From an uncultured bacterium (GTDB lineage: Bacteria; Gemmatimonadota; Gemmatimonadetes; Longimicrobiales; RSA9): 16,424 nt of DNA. This document shows positions 6,290 to 14,546 of the stretch, one piece after another. The notes beneath the pieces are model-generated. The model did not search any database and was not told where the DNA came from. It was given only the letters and a program-made list of their open reading frames with translations. The DNA lies in NCBI GenBank assembly GCA_937889645.1, contig CALBZE010000015.1, positions 1-16,424 on the forward strand, in the 5' to 3' direction. The position numbers were made by a program, and so were the translations under genes. Every line of letters begins with the position of its first letter. Within the stretch, counting starts at the first letter, position 1.

Positions 6290-8092
6290 ATGAGTCTGAT
6301 CGACTGGATCGTCGTCGCCGTCTACCTCGTCGCCTCCCTGCTCGTGGGGCTCTACCTTGCCCGGCGTGGCTCGCGATCGATGGCGGAGTTCTTCGTCTCC
6401 GGCCGGTCGCTCCCGTGGTGGCTCGCCGGGACGTCCATGGCCGCCACCACCTTCAGCATCGACACGCCGCTCTACGTCTCCGGCCTGGTCGCGCGCCAGG
6501 GCGTCGCGGGGAATTGGCAGTGGTGGTCATTCGCCATCAGCCACGTCCTGCTCGTCTTTGTCTTCGCCCGGCTGTGGCGCCGCGCCGAGGTCATCACCGA
6601 CGCCGAGCTGATCGAGATCCGCTACGGCGGGCGCCCGGCGGCCGTGCTGCGTGCGCTTCGCGCCTTCATCTTCGCCGTGCCGATCAACGTCATCGGGATG
6701 GGCTACGCGATGCTCGCCGCGCGCAAGGTCGTCGTAGCCCTCGGCTTCGGCGAGTTCATTCCGCCCGACCTCCCCGGCGACCCCGAGCTCTGGGCCGTCG
6801 TCGCGATCGTGGTGTTTACGCTTGTTTATGCTGGCCTCGCGGGATTGTGGGGCGTCGTCGCGACGGATTTCTTCCAGTTCTTCCTCGCGCTCTTCGGGGC
6901 GCTCGTCGTCGCGATCATTGCGGTCGCGGACGTGGGCGGGCTCGCGGCGTTGAGAGCTGGGCTCGTCGAGGGCGGACTCGAGGACCGGCTCGCGTTCCTG
7001 CCCCTGGCCGAGGTGGCGCAGCTCTCCGTCACGACGTTCCTGGCGTACATCGGGATCCAGTGGTGGGCGTTCCGGCGCTCGGATGGCGGCGGCGAGTTCA
7101 TCCAGCGTCTGTCGGCGTCCCGGGACGAGAAGGAGGCGGAGCGGGCGACGTGGTTCTTCAACATCCTGAACTACGTCGTGCGCACGTGGCCGTGGGTGCT
7201 GGTCGGGTTGGTCGCGCTCGTCATCTACCCGGACTCGCTCGCCCCGGGCGGAGACCCCGAGACGAACTACCCGCGTCTCATGCTCGAGTACCTCCCCGCC
7301 GGGATGCTCGGCCTGGTCGTGGCGTCGCTCGTTGCCGCGTTCATGTCGACGGTTTCGACGCAGATAAACTGGGGCGCCAGCTACATCACGAACGACCTCT
7401 ACCAGCGATTCGTGCATACCGGCGCGTCCGAGCGCGAACTGGTCTGGGTGGGCCGGCTCTCGTCCGCCGTGCTGACGGGGCTTGCGGGGTGGGTCGCGTT
7501 CAATGCGCAGGACGTCGGGACGATCTTCACCTTCATGATCGCGATCGGGACCGGACCAGGCGCCGTGCTGATCCTGCGGTGGTTCTGGTGGCGGATCAAC
7601 GCGTGGGCGGAGATCGCCAGCATGGTCGCCGGGCTCGCGATCGCGCTCTTCCTCTACCTCCCGACCATCGACTGGAGCGGGGCCGGCCCGCTTGCCGCGC
7701 CACTCACCGCGCTCGCGGCGATCGCCGAACCGATCGCCAATTACGGTACCGGCGGCGTCCTCGCCGTCACCGCGTTCGGGACCGCTGCCGTCTGGCTCCT
7801 CGTCATGTTCCTCACGGCGCCGGAGCCCGATGAGGTGCTCGATCGTTTCTATTTGCGCGCCAGGCCTGGCGGGCCGGGGTGGCGACGCCAGCGCGAGCGC
7901 ACGGGAGTTGCACCGCTGCAGGACCTGTCTCTCGACCTCTGGAGCACACTGTTCGGCATCGGCTTCATCTTCGGCGCGATGTTCGCGGTCGGCGGCGTGG
8001 TCCTGCTGCGATGGGACGCGGCACTGATCGCAACCCTCGTCGCAGCCGTCTCGGGGCTGCTGCTGCGCCGGGTGAGGGGGAGGGCCGCGTGA
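6290..8092 (+). CDS. Sodium:solute symporter (SSS family), candidate amino-sugar importer
   Basis: A 600-residue polytopic protein of the SSS family (TC 2.A.21), which couples substrate uptake to the sodium gradient across the inner membrane. The family N-terminus is clear: a first span (5-24), then FFVSGRSLPWWLAGTSM (34-50) and AATTFSIDTPLYVSG (51-65). Repeated hydrophobic segments follow throughout, and the WWRINAWAEIASM stretch encoded near 7587-7625 is typical of one SSS subgroup. It is longer than sugar or proline symporters of about 500 residues because of extra C-terminal spans. The substrate is not readable from sequence. It is coupled by an ATGA-type overlap to a peptidoglycan amidase and lies beside murQ-anmK-nagZ, so a peptidoglycan sugar is the best guess. 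An SSS-family MurNAc transporter (MurT, Tannerella forsythia) is, as I recall, a known precedent. Confidence 0.93.
   Translation: MSLIDWIVVAVYLVASLLVGLYLARRGSRSMAEFFVSGRSLPWWLAGTSMAATTFSIDTPLYVSGLVARQGVAGNWQWWSFAISHVLLVFVFARLWRRAEVITDAELIEIRYGGRPAAVLRALRAFIFAVPINVIGMGYAMLAARKVVVALGFGEFIPPDLPGDPELWAVVAIVVFTLVYAGLAGLWGVVATDFFQFFLALFGALVVAIIAVADVGGLAALRAGLVEGGLEDRLAFLPLAEVAQLSVTTFLAYIGIQWWAFRRSDGGGEFIQRLSASRDEKEAERATWFFNILNYVVRTWPWVLVGLVALVIYPDSLAPGGDPETNYPRLMLEYLPAGMLGLVVASLVAAFMSTVSTQINWGASYITNDLYQRFVHTGASERELVWVGRLSSAVLTGLAGWVAFNAQDVGTIFTFMIAIGTGPGAVLILRWFWWRINAWAEIASMVAGLAIALFLYLPTIDWSGAGPLAAPLTALAAIAEPIANYGTGGVLAVTAFGTAAVWLLVMFLTAPEPDEVLDRFYLRARPGGPGWRRQRERTGVAPLQDLSLDLWSTLFGIGFIFGAMFAVGGVVLLRWDAALIATLVAAVSGLLLRRVRGRAA
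8076..8084 (+). promoter_or_regulatory. Ribosome binding site of the amidase
   Basis: GGGGGAGGG lies within the end of the symporter gene, 7 nt before ATG 8092. It supports the start that overlaps the symporter TGA and places a lipoprotein signal at the N-terminus. Confidence 0.65.
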
Positions 8093-10128
8093 TGGACTCG
8101 ATCGGTCGGACCGGAAATGGCGAAGTCGGGTGGCGACGCCAACGGACGATCCTCGCCGGGGCAATGGTCGCACTCGCCGCGGCATGCACGACCGAGCGCC
8201 CCGAGCCTGCCCGGCCGACGCCCTCCGGCGAGGTCGAGCCGGCGCTTCCCGAGATCCCGCGTCGGATCGGGCCCCTCGTACTCGACGTCGTTCACCCAGA
8301 GGAGGGCGTGACCGTCGCGACCCGGGATTCCACCTTCGTTTTCGGCTCGACCGGGACCGGCGACGCGACGCTCCGCATCAACGGCACGCCCGTCCCGGTT
8401 CAGCCCAACGGCGCGTTCCTCGCCTTCCTCCCCGTCCCGCCGGACGGCGTCTATCGCGTCACCGCCGAGACCCCGACCGAGTCCGCAGAGCTGGTCCGGA
8501 CCGTCGTCCTGCCGCCGCCGCCCCCGACCCTCCCCGCCGGCGCGGTCGCGATCATCGAGAGCTCCATCGAGCCCCGGGGCGCCTGGGTCGCACTCCCCGG
8601 CGAACGCATCGACGTCTCGTTCCGCGGCTCGCCGGGCGGCGCCGCGTCCCTCATCCTCCCCGACGGCCGCCGCGTCCGCCTCGTCGAAGCCACGGCCTCG
8701 CTCGACGCCGCCGCCGGGCAGGAGGCGTTCGCGCGCGATCCGGGTGCCGCGCGTGAACGGGTGTTGACGACCGTCGCGGAGTACCGCGGTAGCTTTGCCG
8801 CCGTCCCCATCGCACCGCCCGACACCATGCGTACGGGCGCCGCACGGCTGGGCGCGTTCACGATCCCACGTGAACCTGCCGGCGAGATGAGGCCCGGGCA
8901 CGCCACGCTCGAGCTCGTCATCGGGGCGGACACCGCGCGCGCCCTGCTCCCGCTCGATCTCTCGCTCCTCGACCCCGATCGCCTCCCCGTGGCCCTGACC
9001 CGCGACCCGACGGAGCCGCCGCGTGCGCTGGGGGGAGAGGTCCGCGCCATGCCTGCGCCGTCCGGTGTGCTCCACTATTTCTGGCCGGATGGGACCCGCG
9101 TGGCTCTCTCCGGCGAGCGCAACGGCAGGGTCCGTGTCCGGCTCACCGCGGATCTTTCGGCATGGGTCGACGCCAACGAGCTGGTGTTCCTTCCCGCCGG
9201 CACTCCGCCGCCGACGAGCCGCGTCGGGACGGTTCGGATGACGCCCACACCGGGGTGGATCGACGTCCGCTTCAACCTCGACGAGCGCCTCCCGTTCCGG
9301 GTCGACGAGGGTGAACGCTCGTTTACCGTGACGCTGTACGGCGCGACGAGCCGAACCGACTGGCTCCAGTACGGCGGACTCGACCCGCTCGTCGAGCGCG
9401 CCGAGTGGAGCCAACCACGCGACGACGAGTACCGGTTCCACCTGTTCCTGACCCGTGCGCCCTGGGGTTATCGCGTGTTCTGGGACGGCGACGACCTGGT
9501 GCTTCGCGTCCGCCGCCCGCCGGAGATCGACCCGGACCGGCCGCTCCGCGGGCTGCTGATCGCCCTCGACCCCGGGCACCCGCCCCTGGGAGCGATCGGT
9601 CCGACCCGGCTCACCGAGCCCGAGGCCAATCTCGCGATCGCGCTGGCTCTCCGGCCGATGCTGGAGGCGGCGGGAGCGCGCGTCATCATGACGCGGACGG
9701 ACACGACTTCCGTCCCGCTCTACGCGCGGCCCCGCATCGCCACCGAAGCCGGCGCGCACCTCTTCGTCTCGATCCACAACAACGCGTTCCCCGACGGGGT
9801 GAACCCCTTCCGGAACAACGGCACGAGCACGTACTACTTCTATCCGCAGTCCGTCGCCCTCGCCCGTGCGCTCCAGCGCGAGCTCCTGGCAGAGCTCCGG
9901 CTGCGCGACCTCGGGTACGGCCGCGGCGATCTGGCCGCAGTCCGGCACACCTGGATGCCGGCCGCGCTCACGGAGACGATGTTCCTCATGATCCCCAGGC
10001 AGGAAGCCGCGCTGCGGGATCCGGCCGTCATCGAGCGGATCGCACGGGCCCACCTCAGAGCGCTCGAGGCGTTCGTCCTTGAACACGCCGTACGGTCGGC
10101 GGCGTCAACGAGTGTGAACAGGCGATGA
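8092..10128 (+). CDS. Lipoprotein N-acetylmuramoyl-L-alanine amidase (Amidase_3)
   Basis: A zinc amidase that cuts the amide bond between MurNAc and the stem peptide. The 678-residue precursor has a basic N-region ending WRRQR, a hydrophobic core (TILAGAMVALAAA) and a lipobox-like Cys32. Thr33 follows, so under the E. coli Lol rule it would go to the outer membrane. Residues of about 60-130 look like a small beta-sandwich, and about 130-480 are not recognised. The C-terminal Amidase_3 domain (about 487-665) has the zinc ligands His496 (DPGH), Glu509 (TEPEAN) and His562 (SIHNN) plus catalytic Glu628 (LTETMF), so it should be active. Its ATG overlaps the symporter stop, and its TGA overlaps the next ATG. 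In context it would release peptide-free glycan fragments in the periplasm for import. Confidence 0.92.
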   Translation: MDSIGRTGNGEVGWRRQRTILAGAMVALAAACTTERPEPARPTPSGEVEPALPEIPRRIGPLVLDVVHPEEGVTVATRDSTFVFGSTGTGDATLRINGTPVPVQPNGAFLAFLPVPPDGVYRVTAETPTESAELVRTVVLPPPPPTLPAGAVAIIESSIEPRGAWVALPGERIDVSFRGSPGGAASLILPDGRRVRLVEATASLDAAAGQEAFARDPGAARERVLTTVAEYRGSFAAVPIAPPDTMRTGAARLGAFTIPREPAGEMRPGHATLELVIGADTARALLPLDLSLLDPDRLPVALTRDPTEPPRALGGEVRAMPAPSGVLHYFWPDGTRVALSGERNGRVRVRLTADLSAWVDANELVFLPAGTPPPTSRVGTVRMTPTPGWIDVRFNLDERLPFRVDEGERSFTVTLYGATSRTDWLQYGGLDPLVERAEWSQPRDDEYRFHLFLTRAPWGYRVFWDGDDLVLRVRRPPEIDPDRPLRGLLIALDPGHPPLGAIGPTRLTEPEANLAIALALRPMLEAAGARVIMTRTDTTSVPLYARPRIATEAGAHLFVSIHNNAFPDGVNPFRNNGTSTYYFYPQSVALARALQRELLAELRLRDLGYGRGDLAAVRHTWMPAALTETMFLMIPRQEAALRDPAVIERIARAHLRALEAFVLEHAVRSAASTSVNRR

Positions 10129-13106
10129 AACGACTGTTGGCTGGCCTCGCCCTCCTCGCCTCGGCGACCGCGGCATGGGCACAGGTCCCGCCGGACGCGG
10201 AGTGGCGCACCCTGCAGACCGATCACTTCCGGATCACGTTCCCGTCCGAGCTCGAGTCGCTGGCCCGCCACGCGGCGGATCGCGCCGAGGTCGCGCATCG
10301 CCGCCTCTCCACGCTCTTCACGACGTCGCCGGCCGGGACGATCGACATCCTCCTCACCGACTACGTCGACGTCTCGAACGGATCCGCGACGCCGTTCCCC
10401 TCCAACCGCATCGTTGTTTACGCGCGTCCACCGGTCGACGAACCCAGCCTCGCCTACTTCGGCGACTGGATCGACCTCGTCGTGACGCACGAGCTCGCAC
10501 ACATCTTCCACCTCGACCGCACGGGCGCGCTCGGTCGGCTCATGCGCAGCATCTTCGGCCGGCTCCCCGTGACGTGGCCGGTCTTTCCCACGGTGGAATC
10601 CCCCCAGTGGGCGATCGAGGGCCTGGCCACCTACATCGAGTCCGCACTCACCGGCACCGGTCGTGTTAACGGTAGTTACTTCGACATGGTGCTGCGGACG
10701 GCCGTGCTGGAGGACGCGTTCTTCCAGATCGATCGCGTGACGGGCGGGACGCCGCTCTGGCCGGGGGGGCATACGGCGTACGTCTATGGCGCCATGTTCG
10801 CCGATGCGCTGGCGAGGGAGCACGGGGAGGAGGCGATCGAACGAGTGGTTGCTCGTTCGGCGAGCGCGTGGGTCCCTCCGGCGATCGCCTTCGACCGGGT
10901 CGGCCGCCGCGCGCTGGACCGGTCGTTCAGCGACGCGTTCGCGGCCTGGCAGGCGTCGCTCGATGAGCGGTACGGCCGCTTCGCCGATTCGCTGCGCGCG
11001 GCCGGCATCACGGAGACGCAGCGGCTCCCGGGTGGAGGGTACGAGGTGCGCTTCCCGCGGGTCGGTCCGGACGGTCGCATCGTCTACGCGGCGTTCGATG
11101 GCCGCAACGCTCCGGCCACCCGGATCCTCGACCCGGCGACGGGGCGGGAGGAGCGGCTGGCGCGTCGGAACGGGTTGGACGCGGTGGCGTGGCTCCCGGA
11201 CGGTTCGGTGTTGACGGCGCAAACGGAATGGTTCGACCGGTACCGGTACTACGGCGACCTCGTGCGGGTGACCGCGGATGGCCGGGAGCAATGGGTCACG
11301 CGCGGCGCGAGGTTGAGCGGTCCTGATCCGAGCCCCGATGGCGGCCGTGCGGTGGCGGTGCAGGCCGCCGGAGGGACGAACCGCCTCGTCCTCGTCGACC
11401 TTGGAACCGGCACGGTGGCGCCGATCACGGCCGCGGAGCCGGACGTGCACTGGGCGTATCCGAGGTGGTCGCCGTCGGGGGAATGGATCGCCGTGGCACG
11501 CTGGCGGCGCGGGTTCTACGACGTCGTCGTGCTGGATGCTTCCGGCCGGACGGTACGGGAGGTCACTGCCGACCGCGCGATCGACACGGGGCCCGCGTGG
11601 TCGCCCGATGGGCGGTACGTGATCTTCTCGTCCGACCGCAGCGGCATCCCGAACCTCTATGCGGCCGACCTGACGGCCGGCGACGATTCCGTGAGGCTGT
11701 TCCAGGTCACGAACGTCCTCACCGGCGCGTTCGACCCTGACGTCTCCCCCGACGGTCGCTGGATCTACTTCACGGCGTACCACGCCGACGGCTACCACAT
11801 CGAACGGCTCCCGTTCGATCCGTCGACGTGGCGCGAGCCTGCACCGCTCGACGCCAGGTACCTGGTCGCGGAGCGCGCGGCTCCGGCCGGCTACGTAGCG
11901 GATCCTTCCGGCGACGGCGACACGGCGCCCGGGAGTGGGACCGTCGGCGGGTCCCGGCCTTACTCGCCGTGGCCTACGCTGCGACCGCGGGCGTGGGAGC
12001 CGCTGTGGTACGACGCAGGCGGGGACTTCCTCGGCGCGCGCGTCATGGGCGTGGACCTGGTCGGCCGTCACGCGTTTTCGTTTGCGGCGGCCTACCAGCC
12101 GAAGCACGGCCTCGTCGATGCCGCGGCGGCGTACGACTACGCCGGGCTGGGGAATCCCGTCCTCGGACTTCGGCTGTGGAGGTCGTGGGACTCGATCCGG
12201 ATCACGCCTCTGTCGCAGGCCCCCGACGCCGCGCTCTTCGAGCGGGAGGACGGCGCCTCCGTCTCCGCGACGTTCATGCGACGGCGCGCTCGTTCGGCAG
12301 CGCTATTCGCGGTCGGCGGCGAGGGCGTCGTGCAGAGGCGGCAGCTGTTCGACGCGCCCGGCTTCGTGCCGAGCTACCCCGGCACCAACCTCCTAGGCGC
12401 GTTCGTCCAGGCGGCCTTCGCGACCGATCAGACCTACCCCTTCTCGATCAGCCGCGAGAATGGCGTGTCGCTCTCCGGCATCCTCGTGCGACGCTGGGAC
12501 CTGGAGCGGAACCAAACCGCTTCGGGCACGCCAATCGATCGTTCCTACGACGAGGCGCGCGCGATCGGTGCCGCGTTCCGCTCGCTGCGGGGGCCGGGGT
12601 TCGCCAATCACGTCGTGGCCGCGCGCGTGGCCGCCGCGATCCGGTCGGGTCCGGGCGCCGACGCGTTCGGGATCGGCGGCGCGTCGGGCGGCGGACTCGG
12701 CCTCGGTCCGTTCGGCACCATCGGCGACCGCCGCGCCTTCCCGGTCCGCGGCTTCGCCCCGGACTCCCGGTCCGGGACCCGGGCGTGGACCGCCACCGCC
12801 GAGTACCGTTTCCCCCTCGCCCTCGTCGGTCGAGGCGTCCAGCTCTGGCCCGCCTACCTCGATCGCCTGTCGGCGGCCGCGTTCGTCGACGCGGGTGACG
12901 CCTGGTGCACTGCGGAGCAATTCGCGGCCATGGCCGGATGCGACGCCGTCGACGCCGCTCCGATCGTCGGTGCCGGCGCCGAACTCGTCGTCGACGTGAA
13001 CATGTCGATCCCGACCCGATTCCGGGCGGGTCTCGGGTTCCCGATCCACGGCGCGGCCCCGGGCAGCCGGCCGGTGGCGTATTTCCAGGTGGGTTCCTAC
13101 TTCTGA
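10125..13106 (+). CDS. Secreted metallopeptidase-like, TolB-propeller, outer-membrane barrel protein
   Basis: A 993-residue protein with a Sec signal peptide (MKRLLAGLALLASATAAWA, cut before Gln20). Residues of about 25-280 resemble the peptidase MA-like fold: HELAH at 122-126 and WAIEGLATYIES at 162-173, whose Glu165 is a likely third zinc ligand. Residues of about 295-570 hold PD40/TolB-type propeller blades marked by PDPSPDG, RWSPSGEW, AWSPDGRY and DVSPDGRW. From about 613 to the end there is alternating beta-strand sequence ending VAYFQVGSYF; a terminal Phe is typical of outer-membrane barrels of the Omp85/surface-antigen type. It begins at ATG overlapping the amidase TGA, so co-expression is likely. 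The function is unknown; a surface or periplasm-facing protease/receptor anchored by its own barrel is inference. Confidence 0.85.
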   Translation: MKRLLAGLALLASATAAWAQVPPDAEWRTLQTDHFRITFPSELESLARHAADRAEVAHRRLSTLFTTSPAGTIDILLTDYVDVSNGSATPFPSNRIVVYARPPVDEPSLAYFGDWIDLVVTHELAHIFHLDRTGALGRLMRSIFGRLPVTWPVFPTVESPQWAIEGLATYIESALTGTGRVNGSYFDMVLRTAVLEDAFFQIDRVTGGTPLWPGGHTAYVYGAMFADALAREHGEEAIERVVARSASAWVPPAIAFDRVGRRALDRSFSDAFAAWQASLDERYGRFADSLRAAGITETQRLPGGGYEVRFPRVGPDGRIVYAAFDGRNAPATRILDPATGREERLARRNGLDAVAWLPDGSVLTAQTEWFDRYRYYGDLVRVTADGREQWVTRGARLSGPDPSPDGGRAVAVQAAGGTNRLVLVDLGTGTVAPITAAEPDVHWAYPRWSPSGEWIAVARWRRGFYDVVVLDASGRTVREVTADRAIDTGPAWSPDGRYVIFSSDRSGIPNLYAADLTAGDDSVRLFQVTNVLTGAFDPDVSPDGRWIYFTAYHADGYHIERLPFDPSTWREPAPLDARYLVAERAAPAGYVADPSGDGDTAPGSGTVGGSRPYSPWPTLRPRAWEPLWYDAGGDFLGARVMGVDLVGRHAFSFAAAYQPKHGLVDAAAAYDYAGLGNPVLGLRLWRSWDSIRITPLSQAPDAALFEREDGASVSATFMRRRARSAALFAVGGEGVVQRRQLFDAPGFVPSYPGTNLLGAFVQAAFATDQTYPFSISRENGVSLSGILVRRWDLERNQTASGTPIDRSYDEARAIGAAFRSLRGPGFANHVVAARVAAAIRSGPGADAFGIGGASGGGLGLGPFGTIGDRRAFPVRGFAPDSRSGTRAWTATAEYRFPLALVGRGVQLWPAYLDRLSAAAFVDAGDAWCTAEQFAAMAGCDAVDAAPIVGAGAELVVDVNMSIPTRFRAGLGFPIHGAAPGSRPVAYFQVGSYF

Positions 13107-13221
13107 GGCCGCCGCGCCGTCCCCTGGTACGAAACCTGATGCCATCGACCCCGGGACGCGGCGCCCCGCTGCGCGGAGTCGGCCGGGCGCGGCACGGGCA
13201 CCACGAACCACCGGGGGATCC

Positions 13222-13512
13222 ATGGGCGGCAAGCGGCCGGACCAGTATCGCATCGACAACGACGAGGCGGGCGCCACCGACTACAAGTTCTACCCCGACC
13301 AGCCCGCCGAGCGACGTCGTGATTCCGGGCTGTACGGACGGGGCATGAAAGGACGTGCCCGGACGCGGCAGCCGGTCCCGCCGCGGGTCCCGGAGCCCGG
13401 GGCCGAGAAGGCACGCCTCGACGAGTGGGACCGGCAGCGCCGGGTCCACGAGGCGGAGTCCGACCCGGATCGGGAGGCGAAGGGAGGCGAGCCGCTCCCA
13501 CCCGGCGCTTGA
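13222..13512 (+). CDS. Small hydrophilic hypothetical protein
   Basis: A 96-residue highly charged protein without membrane segments or Cys. It begins MGGKRPDQYRIDNDEAGATD, followed by a Pro/Arg-rich middle and an acidic-basic tail (about 64-89) that could be helical. An ATG with GGGGGA three nt upstream supports translation. It lies 115 nt after the large barrel protein and may be a separate or trailing unit. I do not recognise a family. The non-random N-terminus suggests a real gene, while the C-terminal half is low complexity and likely disordered. Confidence 0.6.
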   Translation: MGGKRPDQYRIDNDEAGATDYKFYPDQPAERRRDSGLYGRGMKGRARTRQPVPPRVPEPGAEKARLDEWDRQRRVHEAESDPDREAKGGEPLPPGA

Positions 13513-13519
13513 GCCGGGT
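13500..13519 (+). terminator. Terminator-like hairpin around a stop codon
   Basis: ACCCGGC and GCCGGGT form a perfect 7-bp stem with loop GCTTGA, and the TGA stop of the small protein (13510-13512) sits inside the loop. No T-run follows, so this would be an atypical or Rho-assisted terminator, or an RNA 3'-end stabiliser. Confidence 0.35.
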
Positions 13520-13618
13520 CGCTCTCGCCTCGCCGGTCGACGGCGCACGGCCGCGCCACCCCGCCCGCCCCGCGCCGCCGCTGCACACCTGGCCGCGACG
13601 GCCGGACCGCCGCTCCCC

Positions 13619-14254
13619 TCACCGGTGCTCCGTCACGCCGACCTGGCGGCAGTACTCGAGCACCGGGCACGTCGAGCACCGCGGCCGTACCCGTGTGCAG
13701 ATGTGCTTGCCGAACGGGACGAGGAGCTCGTTCAACTGCACCCGGTAACGGCGCGGCACCTTCTCCTCGAGCACGGCGGCCGTGCGCTCGGGCGACCGCG
13801 TCCGCACGTACCCCCACCGATTCGTCACCCGGTGCACGTGCACGTCCACGGCGACCCGCGGCTCCCCGCACGCGATCCCGAGGACCAGGTTCGCGCATTT
13901 GGGTCCGACGCCCGAGAACGATCGGAGCACCGCCTCGTCGCACGGCAGCGTCCCGCCGTGCTCGGAAGCCACGACACGCGCGATCTCCCGGATCTGATGC
14001 CACTTCCGCTCCCGGAACGTGGAGCCGTGGAGCATCGCCTCGAGCTCACTCGGGCGTAGCTCGGCCACGGCCGCCGGCGTCCGTGCACGGGCGAACAGCC
14101 GCCGCGACACCTCGAGCATCGCCTCGTCCCTCGTCCGGGTCGAAATGATGCACGCCACGAGCTGTTCGAACACCGTGTCGTATCCCTCCCGCGCCAGCTC
14201 GAAGAGCGCGGCTTTCGGGTACCGGCGGACCGCCGCCCGGATGCGCTGGAGCAT
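13619..14254 (-). CDS. nth: Endonuclease III-like DNA glycosylase/AP lyase
   Basis: A base-excision repair enzyme that removes oxidised pyrimidines and nicks the abasic site. The 211-residue form equals E. coli Nth in length. The helix-hairpin-helix segment SFSGVGPKCANLVLG holds the catalytic Lys119, VAVDVHVHRV holds Asp137, and the [4Fe-4S] cluster ligands Cys186, Cys193, Cys196 and Cys202 have the exact C-x6-C-x2-C-x5-C spacing. The usual SAQATD segment (E. coli Gln41) is instead STRTRDE (38-44), so the subtype differs from the enterobacterial enzyme. ATG 14254 matches where homologs start. A GTG at 14404 with GGAGGG 9 nt upstream would add 50 Arg/Gly-rich residues and is a real alternative. 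It is transcribed away from the reductase gene. Confidence 0.92.
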   Translation of the reverse strand: MLQRIRAAVRRYPKAALFELAREGYDTVFEQLVACIISTRTRDEAMLEVSRRLFARARTPAAVAELRPSELEAMLHGSTFRERKWHQIREIARVVASEHGGTLPCDEAVLRSFSGVGPKCANLVLGIACGEPRVAVDVHVHRVTNRWGYVRTRSPERTAAVLEEKVPRRYRVQLNELLVPFGKHICTRVRPRCSTCPVLEYCRQVGVTEHR

Positions 14255-14510
14255 CGCCCCGATGTCGTACGCTCGCTTCCGCTCGCGCGCCCTCGCTCGG
14301 CCGCGGCCCGTCCCGCCGCCTCTCCCTCCGCCGCCGCGACTCGCCCGGCCTCCGGTCCGCCGCCCGCGCGACTCGCGAGTCCGGGACCCCGCGTGTCCCT
14401 CCACCTCTCGCAACCCTCCGCCACCGTGCAATTTATCCGAATTTTCCACATTCCGGATGGAGCCATTCGGCCCGTCCGGGGTACGATCCTTGCGCGCCCG
14501 GACGTGCCTC
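14255..14510. other. Gap between nth and the nrdJ promoter
   Basis: The nth frame stays open through 14255-14581 on the minus strand, and 14255-14404 would encode an Arg/Gly-rich tract. An AT-rich patch at 14430-14453 stands out from the surrounding GC and may hold the nth promoter, but I find no convincing -35/-10 pair there. Confidence 0.4.
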
Positions 14511-14539
14511 TTGACCCCAAGATGTCGGGGCATTATCAT
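14511..14539 (+). promoter_or_regulatory. Sigma70-type promoter of nrdJ
   Basis: The -35 box is TTGACC (14511-14516) and the -10 box is TATCAT (14534-14539). Each matches consensus at five of six positions, with the ideal 17-bp spacing. Transcription would start near 14546, leaving a leader of about 155 nt before the ATG at 14701. Its overlap with two NrdR-like boxes strengthens the call. Confidence 0.75.
14515..14530 (+). promoter_or_regulatory. NrdR box 1 (weaker)
   Basis: This palindrome (CCCCAAGATGTCGGGG) fills most of the -35/-10 spacer. It matches the NrdR consensus acaCwAtATaTwGtgt at 9 of 16 positions, keeping the core C, AT, T and G, and matches box 2 at 12 of 16. Bound NrdR here would block RNA polymerase. 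Confidence 0.6.
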
Positions 14540-14546
14540 GGGCTCC

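Noticed and set aside
7879..8091. Longer amidase starting inside the symporter gene
   Set aside because: It would place 71 Arg-rich residues before a clear lipoprotein signal; ATG 8092 has a good Shine-Dalgarno and overlaps the symporter stop.
7875..8141. Repeated 13-mer GGTGGCGACGCCA (near 7876 and 8128), itself nearly palindromic
   Set aside because: Both copies lie in coding sequence and encode GWRRQ; two copies in GC-rich genes are likely chance.
13107..13221. Intrinsic terminator after the barrel protein
   Set aside because: Only 4-bp GC stems without a T-run were found.
14425..14460. Minus-strand promoter for nth in the AT-rich patch
   Set aside because: A GATAAA -10-like hexamer exists but no -35 element lies at proper spacing.
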